This document shows, one piece after another, positions 35,998-47,959 of a stretch of DNA of 64,000 nt. Made by a program: the position numbers and the translations under genes. This DNA comes from Sthenelais limicola. Taxonomy: Eukaryota; Annelida; Polychaeta; Phyllodocida; Sigalionidae. Each line of letters opens with the position of its first letter. Position 1 is the first letter of the stretch. The stretch spans positions 58,928,773-58,992,772 of the forward strand of contig OW804095.1 of assembly GCA_942159475.1 (NCBI GenBank), in the 5' to 3' direction. Under the pieces are notes generated by a model. That model made no database searches and was not told where the DNA came from. It saw only the letters and a program-made list of their open reading frames with translations.

Positions 35998-37911
35998 TCA
36001 AATGGACAAGTTTTAGAGAGATCACCAGCCAAGGTGGCTGGGTACCTGGCTCGAATTTATATTCCAGGAAGCCAACATGTGTGGAACATGTTTGAAAAAA
36101 CTCTATTGTATTTCTATTTTGCCGGAATTACATTGTATACATGTATGAACGTGTGTAGTCATGAGTGTTACAGTGATTTTCTGTTATAGAGGTAATTTCG
36201 TCCTTTCCCACTTTATACAAGTGTCTACCCACGTTTCTATTGAGTGACATGATTGTAGTAAGCATATAGATAATATACAATAGGATTTTAAATTATACAC
36301 AATTTCTGGCTATGCAATTTACGATTTCAAATTTGCATTGGTGGTCATTTGTTTGTAAGGTATGGGGCACAGCTGAAGTGTGTATAAGTATGGAAATATC
36401 AAATAGATTTCTACTCTTTCTTACGCTTTAATTACCAGTTCTCGTGAGTCTGACCATTCCAAATTCTTTGTGCATATCATTAAATGCATATAGCTAAAAC
36501 TATTGTAATTAGTTATAGTAAAGTTTATGGATTGGGAATTTCCAATCTACTCTGTAAAACCTGTCAATGGCCTTCCTCCGATAAAGTTATTCTTTAAAAA
36601 GTATTTCTTCTATCAAACAGCTTTCCCTATGCTTTTCACAGAAAACGTTATCATATCACACCATAGTTCCGACGACCCATTTATGGGCATAATGTTATCA
36701 GGGTATTATGGAACGTTCACATAACGAATACAGTCGACTATATTTAGTTCCAGAACATGTCTTTAAAAGTAGAAGTTATCAAAGTATTAATGACTGTAAA
36801 ATCCTTTGCAGACCTGCAATATTTTCTTTGAATGCGTAACGGTTATCATTAAAGCTATGAATTATTGTCGTTAGTGGTAATCATTTTAATGAAATAGTAT
36901 GGTATTAAACACACAGGACGTATTTCTATTTGAAGATCCTTCCCTTAAGTACATTTTGTATGTGTGATATTCTACGATGTAAATACCATCCAACTTCTGT
37001 ATCCGATTGATTTACAATATACCACAATAAACTATGTACGATATGTCTTCCATTCCAGTCTTTCCTCATTTCTGAACATATATAGTAAAGTACAGTCTAT
37101 ACGAGATGCTATCCTCCTATAGATATTAATAGAAATATTATAGAGTCGAAGCCGAATCCAAAAAAGTCTCTATAGTTCATGGAAGGCCTATACGTCACAC
37201 CCTTTCATGTGCCTAATACTCATCATCATTAATTCATATTTTCCATCGTGGCATGAAGTCATATTAAACAACCCCATAAGGAATAATTTTGTTCGAAACT
37301 ACTGCTGAGATTACATGAACCTGTCAAGAAGTAAGCATTTAATCGCGATCATCTTCCAGTCCCAATATTGCGTCTCTGACATTACCAAAGACAGCAAGAT
37401 CCGCCATTAGTATTTCTACTTAATGTTCCCGAGTGAGAACTCGAAGGCCTTGTAAAGCGCGGTAAAACAATAATGCAAAAACACCAGACATCAGAAGCTC
37501 CACGTTCTGACTGTATAAATGTCAAGACTCTAAGGGTGAATTCTGCTTTCCTTTTGAACGAGTCATAGCAGAGGCCAGTGACTTAATGTTAGTATCAATT
37601 GCATCTAAAATATTGTCAAACTCCAGGAAGAACCCGTGTCAGTGGCATTTCATTTTGTGTGTAGCTGTAGCTTCCTCGACAGTTCTGTAAGTAATTACGT
37701 TAAACTCTTGTATCCTATATATGGGCCTATATGTATAAGGTAAACTCTGAGACATATCAAACCTTTCTATCATATGTTATCAGAATCTACATTATTGTTC
37801 TTAGTTCTCATGGCCCAAATGTAATTAATTACTTAGTAATCTCTAAAAGAAATGTTGAGGATGTTGATGACGTCATTGGTGGAGTTCTGTCACTCACACT
37901 GCCAATATATT

Positions 37912-38105
37912 AAGGGAGAGGGGGGGGGGGGGGGGGGCGAGAAGGGTGAGCAGAGAAGATCAAGGAAGAGGTAGGGGGAATGAAGGAGAGAAGGTAAGGA
38001 GAGGGAGAGACAGAAGGAGAGGGAGGAAGATTGTGAGATGAAGGTGAACAGCGAGAGAAAGGTGAAAGAGGTGATGGAATGATGAAAATAGAGAGACAGA
38101 GCTTT
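37912..38105 (+). repeat. Polypurine tract, about 190 bp, with an 18-G run
   Basis: A run of 18 G (37920-37937) leads into almost uninterrupted A/G sequence (GAGAAGG, GGGAGAGA words) to about 38105. The minus-strand frame over it is only a translation of the tract. Confidence 0.85.
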
Positions 38106-38912
38106 GCATTTGTTCAGAATATAGATTCTGATAGCATAAAAACATTAATTATAAGGTATGACTACACAGGAATCGTCTATATATATATAAATGTCTGTTC
38201 TGTTTAATTATATTTGACATTATGCTTAGCGCTACGCCGGGTGATGGCTCTTATAATTACATATTTTATATTATTATATCTGTCTATAGGTTGGTATGAT
38301 ATGCCCATAGGCTAAAGCATTGCCGCATATACCACATTATACAGCATATAAGATCATATAATGGTATGTGCTGTTTATTTCCCACACATGGCCTGTTTAT
38401 CACCCGCAACAGAGAACATATATAGTTCCGTTCCTGGTGATTTATATTTGTATTTAAATGATAATTTTGCAGGGACATGTACACATTATAAATCGGCCAT
38501 ATAGAACGGTGTCTAAAGGAAAATAATCCATTGAGAAGGCCTAATTTGGTGTATTTAGTGAGCAAAGGAAAAAAGAAGGGCTGAATCCACGCAATGATAT
38601 GTAGTGAAAGAGCTTGAAGTGAGAATATAAACAGAGAGTGGGGTTGGAACAAGGGGTCGCGTTGTGTCTTGCGATTAATTTCAGTAGAGTTTTCACTATT
38701 TTTACATTCTACGGAATTAAAAATTCGTGAATGTTAGTGAATTGCGTACCATTCTGTCAATCATCCTGAGTAGCCAGTTCATGTGATACATTTTGAGGTG
38801 TTGGTTGAGGGTTGGTGTGAGGAGTGTGGACACTTATCTGGGAGGATATCTGGATGCCCATCTCTGTGTGATGTAATTCACACCAACACTACTAACTTGG
38901 CACTTATGCAAA

Positions 38913-39058
38913 GACTGCTTGATTGACAACCTTCTACCATCTCTGTAGTAAATCCCTGAAGGCCAGTGTGACATCCTATTGGTTAGGACTGTTTGATTGA
39001 CAACCTTCTACCATCTCTGCAGTAAATCCCTGAAGGCCAGTGTGACATCCTATTGGTT
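38913..39058. repeat. Tandem duplication, 74-bp unit
   Basis: Two copies starting GACTGCTTGATTGACAACC (38913) and GACTGTTTGATTGACAACC (38987) differ at only a few positions. A third partial GGTTTGATTGACAAC follows at about 39088. No coding signal. Confidence 0.9.
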
Positions 39059-41964
39059 TACATGTCTTGTATTCTATTAGCTATCTTGGTTTGATTGACA
39101 ACTGTAGAGAGGACCACCCATGACTGAATCTGAGTGATCTACACCTACTACACCCTTTGCGATTTCTGGGTTTCAAAAGAGTGTTATGTTCTTTATCCAA
39201 TATTATTATCACAAAATTTACACATATAATTAAGCATAAGCATTTTTAATTAAATATTAAGCATTTTCAGTCGAGCAGAAACTAAACTGCTAACTATGAC
39301 TTGCCATTGCGCACAAATAGTTGTCCGTAGAATTTGTTTCCTTGGGAAACGCACAATATGTACATTAACTTAAACTGATTATAAAGTTAAACAGAAAAAT
39401 AGTTCATTAAATGATTGATTAACTTAAAAAACTTATAACTTGTTCACCTTAGATATCGCAAAAAGTATAATGAATACAAACAAAATTACCCTCAGGCGAT
39501 CATGTTATGACCCATATTACACTAGTATCGGGCTACGCAATTTTTTTCGTTTCGTTCTCTATGCTCACTCACTCAAATCGCTAAGCCAGAATATAATAGG
39601 TGATATACATGTGCGTTCGGGCAATTCTGTCTATATATAGGGGGGAAATTAGTTTAAATTACCCGCTATAGTTATGCTATTAGTGCCAATGCTTAGGTCT
39701 AGGGGCATATATCATACCAACCTCTAGATGGGCATAATAAATAGTGGCAGTCACCTAGATATGAGGGTGAAAACAGACACAATAAAAATGGTGTAGCTGG
39801 ATTATAGAAATACTTTTTAAAAAATGGCCCATTGCCTTTGCCCGGATAATGGTTGTTTCCCTATGAGTTCGCTGAAGGATGTGTACAAATGCGCAGGTTT
39901 TTTAACTGTCAGGTTTTAAAACAAATCACTGTTGTGTTATAATAAGCACTATCTATCCTGAGAACATGTAGGGTGTTATGCCAGGAAGCAGGAACTAAAA
40001 ACGTCTTGTCATAGCATGCCCGACCAGCGAAGTAGTGAAGCTTTTTGTCCGGGGAGATATCATTATAGCTTGAAGGCACAGACATTGGCATCACATCCCC
40101 CTGTAAAGTATTTATGATTTTTCTTATCACACTTCTTACATAAAGATGATAAGCCAGTGGTTGGTTTATTGCCATGAGCATGTAGATGTGGCGATCTTCC
40201 TTATTGGCAATATGGTACTTCCTGATTTGAATCCGATAAAATATTTTGTAATAATATGTGAGGGTTGCAGATACCGGTTTAATGAGTCTGGTGTCATTAT
40301 CGATACTGATATTTCTCTATTAGTGTGGGGGGGGGGGACATTATGATCATTTCTGTCCAATAATATAATTTCTTGTAGGTTATAAATCAGCCTAAGGCTC
40401 TGTTTAATACAGGCGCGTTTAACAGTGAATCATATCATTCCAAATGTTGCATTTGCCGCTTTCAAATCCTAGTATACCTTCCAATGTGAGAAATTTCCTT
40501 AGGCAAAGATGTGGGTAGAGCAGGCTATACTCAATGGAGGAAGCAATGATCAGGCCGACTGCAGAGGATGTAATTAATATTGTTACCGTCTGACGACCAG
40601 GTGCAGCGGTGTTTTTATGTTGTCTTGGGCCCGTGATAAAGATTACCAATAATGCCCATCTGTCTCTTTTTCACATGATCTATAACCACTGGAACGACCT
40701 TTGTCTTTTGAACATGTACCCATCGGACCACATGGGTCGCCACTACAAAACATACCCTGATCGCCGATGTACAATTAACATGACTATTAGTTTTAACGTT
40801 ACTTCACGCACATTGTTCCCTGGGGACGGGGACAGAAGCAAGACTTTATATATGTACGTATAATATGTACAGAGACCATGACACATGCTTATGGGCATGG
40901 CACAGTATGAGATGTAGTTACTTATATTGAAAATTGTCATATTATGAAATTAATCTAGGCATGTATAGCACTATTAGAGTCCAACATACCTAACGCCCTC
41001 ATTTTATTGGCTTGAACTATACTATCCATTCATTCTATGCGATTTTCTTGATAGTAGACGGAAATAAATTCGCCCAAATACGGTAGGACGATAGTGTGAT
41101 GGTGGGCTGGGCCAAATGTACTGTACATGTGAGCAGTCGTTCTATGCTCCTGCAGGGCAGTCCTATTAAACAGAAGTCTGCCAACAGTAAGAGGACAGCT
41201 CGATGTAATGTGGACAGTTGTTAGCTGTCACTTCGCTTCACGGCCGATTTAGATGTGGACAGTCTATTCATTGGTTGATGCGTGACTATCCAGTCGAGTA
41301 AAGTTGTCCAGTATGCTTTTTACACAAAACCTAGAAACGAATTTATTTTATTTATAACTATTTTACGAAAATCAATTTGCGAGTTTCCCTTTGTAGATCT
41401 ATATATACACTAGTTTTTGATTGTTTGAAGACACTATATTATTTGTTGCATCTTTGATAATATTGGCTGAACCATGTATACAGACATTTTCGACAAGACT
41501 AAGCACCATTACAATCTATAGCTGTGCATAGACCCATTTAAGTGACTGAAAGTATTCCCACAAGATGGTTCAGCTATATTAGAAACCTACATACATAATC
41601 CTCTCATTTTATTGGTGTTGGTGCCTGTCGAGATCTAATTAGATATACATACATGTATTCTTAAGTATTAGTACTTGTCTTAACCATGTTGTTATGTATA
41701 CGTGTGTATGACTATTCATAATGACTAAAATGTATATAAAAGTTTGGCAGGCAACGCATGGTAATATTGGACGATTATTTTGATATTTTGATGCGTATTT
41801 CCTTAAGTTTAATAGTCTATTGTATTCTCTATCTAATTGTTTATCTAAACCTGTATAACTCCCCGCAAATATATGGTGACTGGCGTTTTATAACCAAGTA
41901 ACAATTCCCAGTTTTGTATTTAATCAAAAATGTCAAACAATAATGTAAAATAATCATATTTCAG

Positions 41965-42033
41965 GAATCGGTAAGAAATCAACCTTCAATTGTCAATCCA
42001 ACAGTTGGCAGTGAGCAAGCCGGTCGAGCATAA
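41965..42033 (+). CDS. Candidate alternative terminal exon, copy 3a
   Basis: It follows an ATATTTCAG acceptor (ending 41964) and is open in phase 0 for 22 codons (ESVRNQPSIVNPTVGSEQ then AGRA), then TAA at 42031. A plus-strand AATAAA sits at 42232-42237, about 200 bp downstream, as expected for a terminal exon. After the stop, the same frame continues to resemble copy 3b (FGAVYGIDPFI), so this TAA interrupts an older, longer coding exon. Many differences from 3b are synonymous third-position changes, which supports past coding selection. Joining to the signal-peptide exon is inferred from phase and strand only. Confidence 0.4.
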   Translation, partial: ESVRNQPSIVNPTVGSEQAGRA

Positions 42034-43507
42034 TTTGGTGCAGTGTATGGGATAGACCCATTCATTCTTTCCAATTCAAATACAAGACTGAACTTTTGGA
42101 TCCCATGATCTCCCGGGGCGCACACCTAACAAATTATTTAATACTTATTATTTTATATCTTAAATTCTGCATTTTTATATCGATTGTACATAGACTTCGC
42201 GAACACAGCACAAGTATGAATCATATGTATGAATAAAACGTATTGGGAGAGGGCCATATCATTCATTCCTAATTCCATACGACAAAGTATTTGCTTTTGT
42301 AATAGAGACGCACTGTAGGAGAACAACCAATAATACTACCTTGCTTAATTGCTGATACCCCAATCTTCAAGTTTTCGTGAATTGCACTTTACTTCTCTCA
42401 TCGCATTTGTTTGCAATTCCCAAAGAGCTCCTGTGACATTTGACATATGGATGTTGGCTCATTCCATGTATCCACCAATTGTATTTATCTCCTTGAAAAA
42501 TATCTTCATCTATACGGGAAGTTCTTCCAATATACAAGAGTAAAGGATTGATCTAAGTCATATACATCAATCAATGCTAATTTCCTTTTGTTGGCGTATT
42601 GCTGACATTCTTGTCAGTCACTTCCTTTGATATAATAAATAACATATAACTGTAATAACATACAACTTACATCGGCGAAATTCTAACACGTATGTATTTA
42701 TGCTGTGTGTTTAATGTGTCTCGTTTATTCTATCCATGAATTGCATACATGCATAAATATAATACATGATTATAGTATTAAAAAGGTTGATATTGAAAAA
42801 GGAAACAGGTGCCATTGGGTAGTACAAACGTTTGAAGACGATAGGTAAACTTCTATAACTGCCTACGTAGTATATAATTATATTATATCTGTCTACGCAT
42901 ATTTGTCTCGCCTTCATCAATTGTCAATTCACAATCTCCACGGTTGTATTTCATTGTTTCTACAGCATCGCTTATTTAACAGGGTTCTGGATCAAACTCA
43001 TTTCATCTTGAGGTATACCCAAAGTCCAAGAAAGCCTTCTACAAGCTTCGAGTTGACATATGGTCCAGGAAATCTTCTTCGCTTTCCTCATGCATGGGGG
43101 ACTTAGGAGAGGTGAACATCGTCGCAACTTGCATGACATTGAAATGAGGGTATCATAGGACAATTGGTAAATGTAAGAAGCTTGTGCATTTTTAATCATG
43201 GGAACACTATTCTTAAGCGAGCGTTTTAAATATTTGCGTTTACTTATTTTGATTATTATTATTCCAAAACCTCGCTAGGCTAGGCACAACCTTAATCGCC
43301 ATGCCTCCTCCAAACAGAAAAAACTATTTGGCCAAACAATAACTTTGTCGACTTGCCTGAATAAGGGTACTTAAAATAATAAGAATTGATTGGATTGATA
43401 GAAAGCGGGGTGATAAATAGATAATTGTATAACTAAGCGCCAATCCCCAGTCTTGCATTTCATCAAACATATTATTAAAACAATAATGTAAACTATATGG
43501 ATTTCAG

Positions 43508-43624
43508 GGATTGGTAACAAATAAACCTTCAATTGTAAATCCAACAGTGAGCAGTGTGCAGGCGAGTCGAGCCCAGTTTCGTGCAGTGCATGGGATAGAT
43601 CCGTTCATTCGTCTAGTCTTTTAA
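43508..43624 (+). CDS. Candidate alternative terminal exon, copy 3b
   Basis: After a GGATTTCAG acceptor (ending 43507) it is open in phase 0 for 38 codons, from GLVTNKPSIVNPTV through ASRAQFRAV to GIDPFIRLVF, then TAA at 43622. It is homologous to 3a over the whole exon and also over at least 60 bp of upstream intron, so a genomic segment was duplicated. It shares the (A/S)-R-A word with 3a and with the exon at 35899. No polyadenylation signal is obvious downstream on this strand. The stop codon overlaps an ATTAAA on the opposite strand that may serve the RING gene. Confidence 0.4.
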   Translation, partial: GLVTNKPSIVNPTVSSVQASRAQFRAVHGIDPFIRLVF

Positions 43625-43810
43625 TGCGTGCAATATCCCAGGTCCCTTTCACCATAACAATGGTTGATCACCCACACAGTGAAACTGCTGTTCTGGTAAA
43701 ATGCAGAGTCATATCTATAGGTGAATATCCGTGAATGTCTAATATTTATAGCACCTTTGTTATATGGCATGTATTATATACGCTGACACCGTGGCTCCAT
43801 CTTCCGTTGT

Positions 43811-46662
43811 TCACTGTACATGGTCACGTAGATCTTCTCGACACTCTGGGCAAGAGGCATCTCGCTGTAAATGGAAATCAGTAGGACAAATTGATTCCTG
43901 GGGATATATTACCTTACTAGCTGTGGGAAGATCTGTAAAGTGACTAGTAAGAGACCTGGATATCAGCCCAGTGAAAGTCCATAAACATCACTCAAGACAC
44001 CGCTCAAAGTATGACAATATTGTATAAGAAATACATCTTATGGCTACAAGCACAATATCTGGATATTATTTTGACTCATTTGAAGTATTATAAAATATTG
44101 AAAGACAGAATGAAATGTCGGTGACTTACGCCGGGAATGTATATAAATGTATAAGACAGATTGAGTTTCAGTAATCGAATCTCCCCTTTTGAACATATTT
44201 TGGGTTTCAATATCTAAATCTGCCATTTTTGTTTCGATTCTGAATCTCTTGATTCTGAATCTGCGACATATTTGTTCAACCATTGTTCAACCGCGACAAA
44301 TTTCCATAATTAAATGGAAAATGGGACAATCTGGTGTTTTAACAAGTATTGGACTAGTCATACTGTACCTGTAACCAATCTACAATGCAGGCAGCGTGAA
44401 AACGATGACAGCAAGGAAGTAAACCCATCTTGTCGCCATATTCAAAATCCACAAGACATATGGCGCACTCGTTCGCCTCTGCATCGCTGATAATACCTCT
44501 GGGATTCGCACCTTTGGGCAAGCGACGACCTTTCACCCGCGACCTTTTGTCCTTCGATAGTGCCTGATCGTCGTCATAGAAACTGAACGTTGTCAAGATG
44601 GCGACTACCTCGTCGGGGGATAGTCCTTTGGCTCGTGGTGGTAATTTTGCCTCCTCTGTTGTGGGGGACTCAGGTGCAGACTGAAATTAAATGAGCCGTA
44701 TATCAAGCGCTTGTTTTGTGAAAGGAGCGGTGACGATTTTTTGTGCCGGAGATATTTCAACGGCATCCATTAAAATTGACAATGGGACCAAGGAGTTTCC
44801 GTCTGACTACATATTTGCGTGTGAGGTATGGAGCTTATACAATAATATTTTGGGTTATTACATGCCGGCAAAATTCATTTCCACAAACAGAACTCAGGAA
44901 AAGATTAACGATTGTAAAGTGAATGATCAAGTAAAGATTAATGCGTATCCTTTAATTCTTGTATTGCGATGACACATAGCATAGAAACACATCTTGCCTG
45001 GGCCATTGCTTGTTGTAAGTGTGGTGGAAGCAGAGAGAAATCGTCTGGTAATTGCTGCATACTAGTATCAGATGGCCGTACTTCTCGTTCTACTTCTAAT
45101 TTTACGGGATTCCGCTCTTCTGGAAGGCCATGCAGCTGGATATAATTCAACGGATCCCGCTGAAATAGATATATGATACATTAAAGTATGCCGCATCCAT
45201 TATACATATACAGACGATTATGTAACAACACTGAAGAATTGCGGAAGATATTACAAGGAAAGGGCACTATACTGACCTTGAAAGCTTCCCATTGCTCATC
45301 CGTGAAAGCAGGTTTAAGATGCATCAACGGACCAATATTTACAGGAGATGCAGGAGGCACTTAAAAAAAGACTTAATATAAATAAAATGGCTTCGAGAGT
45401 GAATAACATTTTGTGAATTACTGCAATATAGAAGGTTTTAATTTATTCTAGCGTAAGCCACGTAACGTTCAAATCCATTATATATTTACCTGCGGTTATA
45501 ACTGGTGAATGTCTATTTTGGACTTCCATGACAGGTACCTTAAAGAGAATACCGTTCTATAAATAACTTTATGGGAAGTAGAATACTTGTATAGCCTATT
45601 TCTTTGTGGAAATGATAAATTGATGTAGACCAATTTGCAAATCGACCATAATATATATATGTAAATATTCCCGACGCGACGGAAGTATTCTCTTAGGTGG
45701 TGTAACGAGTTTAATACAAGTTTTGTCTAGAATACCTGATTTCTAGATATACTGGATTAAAGTTATAATCTATGCAGAGTAAGGACCCTTAATTCACTTT
45801 ATCTAGAATTCTGGCTACAGGCAGATTACCTGTGGTGACATATAAGATATAGCTAGATCTCTGCTGAATAAATTCCTCGCCATGGCAGCATCCAATTCCT
45901 CTCTTTGAATTCTTCTAGCTGCTAAAGTACCGGAGCCAAACCTAAAATTCAAAAGCGAAAAGGACCAGATTATATATTCTGAGGGGTATCGATCGGGATG
46001 TTGGTCGTTCAACGGTTGTAACATGAACGATAACCTATAATGTTCTATTCTTTGGGAGTTAAATATCCGCTCATTTTACATTTAGAATTCCATGAACAGT
46101 GTTGTAGAAAAGAAGCTTAAATGCACAATCAAGAATTGCACACGCGGATATGAAATTGGAATGTGATTTACAACTTCCGAATTCAGCAACTATATTCTTA
46201 CTTTGAAGGGTCATCTTTCATAGATAAACTTCTCATCATTTCCTTCATTGCCTTTTCCCTCCTCATCTCTGTTCGGAGGGCCTCTGGGCCGGCTTCTTGC
46301 GTTGGGAAAGGAACGTGTGTAGGATATGGACCTTGTGGGAAATGAAGATGAGTTTCTCGATGCATACCACGAGGGGGTAATGGTGGTTCCTTGCCACTTT
46401 TATTTTGCTTCTTGTGGGATGATTGCTTCTGGGGTGTCGCATATGTCGGGTGGGGGAGGGACTGATCATGTTGGGAAAAGGAGTGGTTGCGATGGCTGTT
46501 ACTCGTAGCCTCTGGTGGTCGGGAAGTTGCAGACCCCTGCCTAAACTCATGTTCCAATCTGGGCTGTCTCACCTCTGTAACTTTGTCCGTTGAGCGTTTC
46601 CTTCCGATGCGCCATCTTGAAGGTTTTCTTACTGGCTCGGATTGCTTTTGCTTGCCAGACAT
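43811..46662 (-). CDS. RING-H2 protein, probable ubiquitin E3 ligase (7 coding exons, 410 codons)
   Basis: Exons on the minus strand: 46662..46202, 45941..45830, 45538..45490, 45359..45277, 45159..44998, 44680..44369, 43864..43811 (TGA). All junctions agree in phase. Introns are GT-AG except the one after 44998, which begins GCAAGA. Residues 1-150 are basic, Pro/Gln/His-rich and probably disordered (PPLPPRG), followed by a charged helical segment (RREKAMKEMMRSL). The C-terminus is a canonical RING-H2 finger: C361-x2-C364-x14-C379-x-H381-x2-H384-x2-C387-x10-C398-x2-C401. The conserved Trp after C387 and Pro between C398 and C401 are also present (VDWLQ, SCPEC), as expected for E2 binding. The last zinc ligands are on the final exon. 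No transmembrane segment is visible. ATTAAA on this strand at 43625..43620 may be the polyadenylation signal. I do not recognise the specific family; ubiquitin ligase activity is inferred from the finger. Confidence 0.85.
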
Positions 46663-47855
46663 CTCGTATATAATATGTTATGCGTATCTTCCCTCAGACA
46701 AGTGAATCTGCTCCACTGGCCTGAATTGACTAGCTATAAAATATGAATAAACAACAAAGATGTCAAGAGAAAGTCTATATGATAAGTCATCAGATATCAT
46801 TTTAAAAAGCACGTTTTGAAGTCTCATAAATATACTGGCTATCTTCCACCGATCCAATTCCTTCAAACATGAACCCTATTTTCCCCGGCATCTGTGTGCG
46901 TGAATTAAACAATTAAAATTTAAAAATGTAATGGAACAAGTAGCTCTGGTTGGCATTACCTCTTACAACTACAGGTGCTGCCATAATAAAGGCAAGGCAA
47001 ACAACACGCACTGAGTCTTTCCATGCTTGCATGTTGACACTTACGTAACACATGTTTTAACCAAATTCTTCTCACCGTTTTTAGTAAGGTCGACTATGGG
47101 ACAACACCCTCTTATACATGCCTTATTGGGGGTGCATTAAAACAACTTTAAAATAGTTCTTTGATCTCGAAGGTTTGTGTATTGCCAAACCAACGCCTAA
47201 TTTATCATTGACGACTGCATTAGATCACGTGTTGGATGCCGATTAGTTCAGGTCTAACGTTCAATAGTATCGACGATATAACGTCATCATTGGTGGTGTA
47301 TATAATTTACCCGTCCATTGGAAAATATACCGAATTCAGCTTCGTTAAGGAACCTGAGTTCCGCATATTGACTTATTCAGGTAAATTTTGACAAGGTGAC
47401 AAGGTGATTTCGTCGTGCAACTTCCAGTCTGTATTTTTGTTTACTGTTGAATATATTTCAGGTGTTTCAATACTCTTTCATTCGGAGGCACACCATTCCT
47501 AAATTAATTGAGCTGTTTGATATATATGATACCTTAATTGTTTAATGTTTAAATCCATTGGCCCACAACCGAGTGTGTGTGTGCATGTGTTAACTATGGA
47601 CCCATTATCATCTGATGGGAAACAATCTTATTTTAAACATTATGACATGAAACTCGACAAATATCCACATAATTATAAAAGCCCAACATCCATGGGAAAC
47701 TTCCTGTATAGCCATGACCTGTATTGTATCCATCTATTATTCATGCTCCACAAATCATTATACCCATTCTATCATTTCATTGTGTAACCTTGTAGTAGTC
47801 TTAGAAAACCATAGTAGTAAAAGAGTAAACAAAAGAAAGCTCAAAAACAAGATTC
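46663..47855. other. Intergenic, upstream of the RING-H2 gene
   Basis: It probably contains the promoter and any 5'UTR exon of the minus-strand RING gene, but no core element stands out. A GTCATCATTGG word lies at about 47283. No other gene is supported. Confidence 0.4.
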
Positions 47856-47959
47856 AGGCATCCAATGGAAGACCTATTTAGACGCATGTTTATTTAGATT
47901 ATTGGACCACCTTATTGTAAAAATATCAGCAATAAAGAATTCTTGAATTGAATTGAATT
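47856..47959 (+). repeat. Retroposon 3' tail, copy B
   Basis: It runs from AGGCATCCA to AATAAAGAATTCTTGAATTG and AATTGAA. It is homologous to the minus-strand copy at 11707..11599, with the same AATAAA and TTGAA-type microsatellite end. No coding part is attached. Confidence 0.65.

Larger units (their letters stand above)
35998..41964 (+). other. Probable intron/3' region of the secreted-protein gene
   Basis: If 41965 and 43508 are alternative terminal exons of the same gene, this is 3'UTR plus intron. It contains a perfect CRE next to an inverted CCAAT (TGACGTCATTGG, 37868-37879), a polypurine tract (37912-38105), a 74-bp tandem duplication (38913-39058) and a G run at 40326-40336. I see no other exon. 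Confidence 0.35.

Noticed and set aside
37960..38145. Leu/Ser/Pro-rich minus-strand frame
   Set aside because: Translation of the polypurine tract.
46263..46550. Second minus-strand frame over RING exon 1
   Set aside because: Shadow of the exon 1 reading frame, which alone joins the downstream exons in phase.
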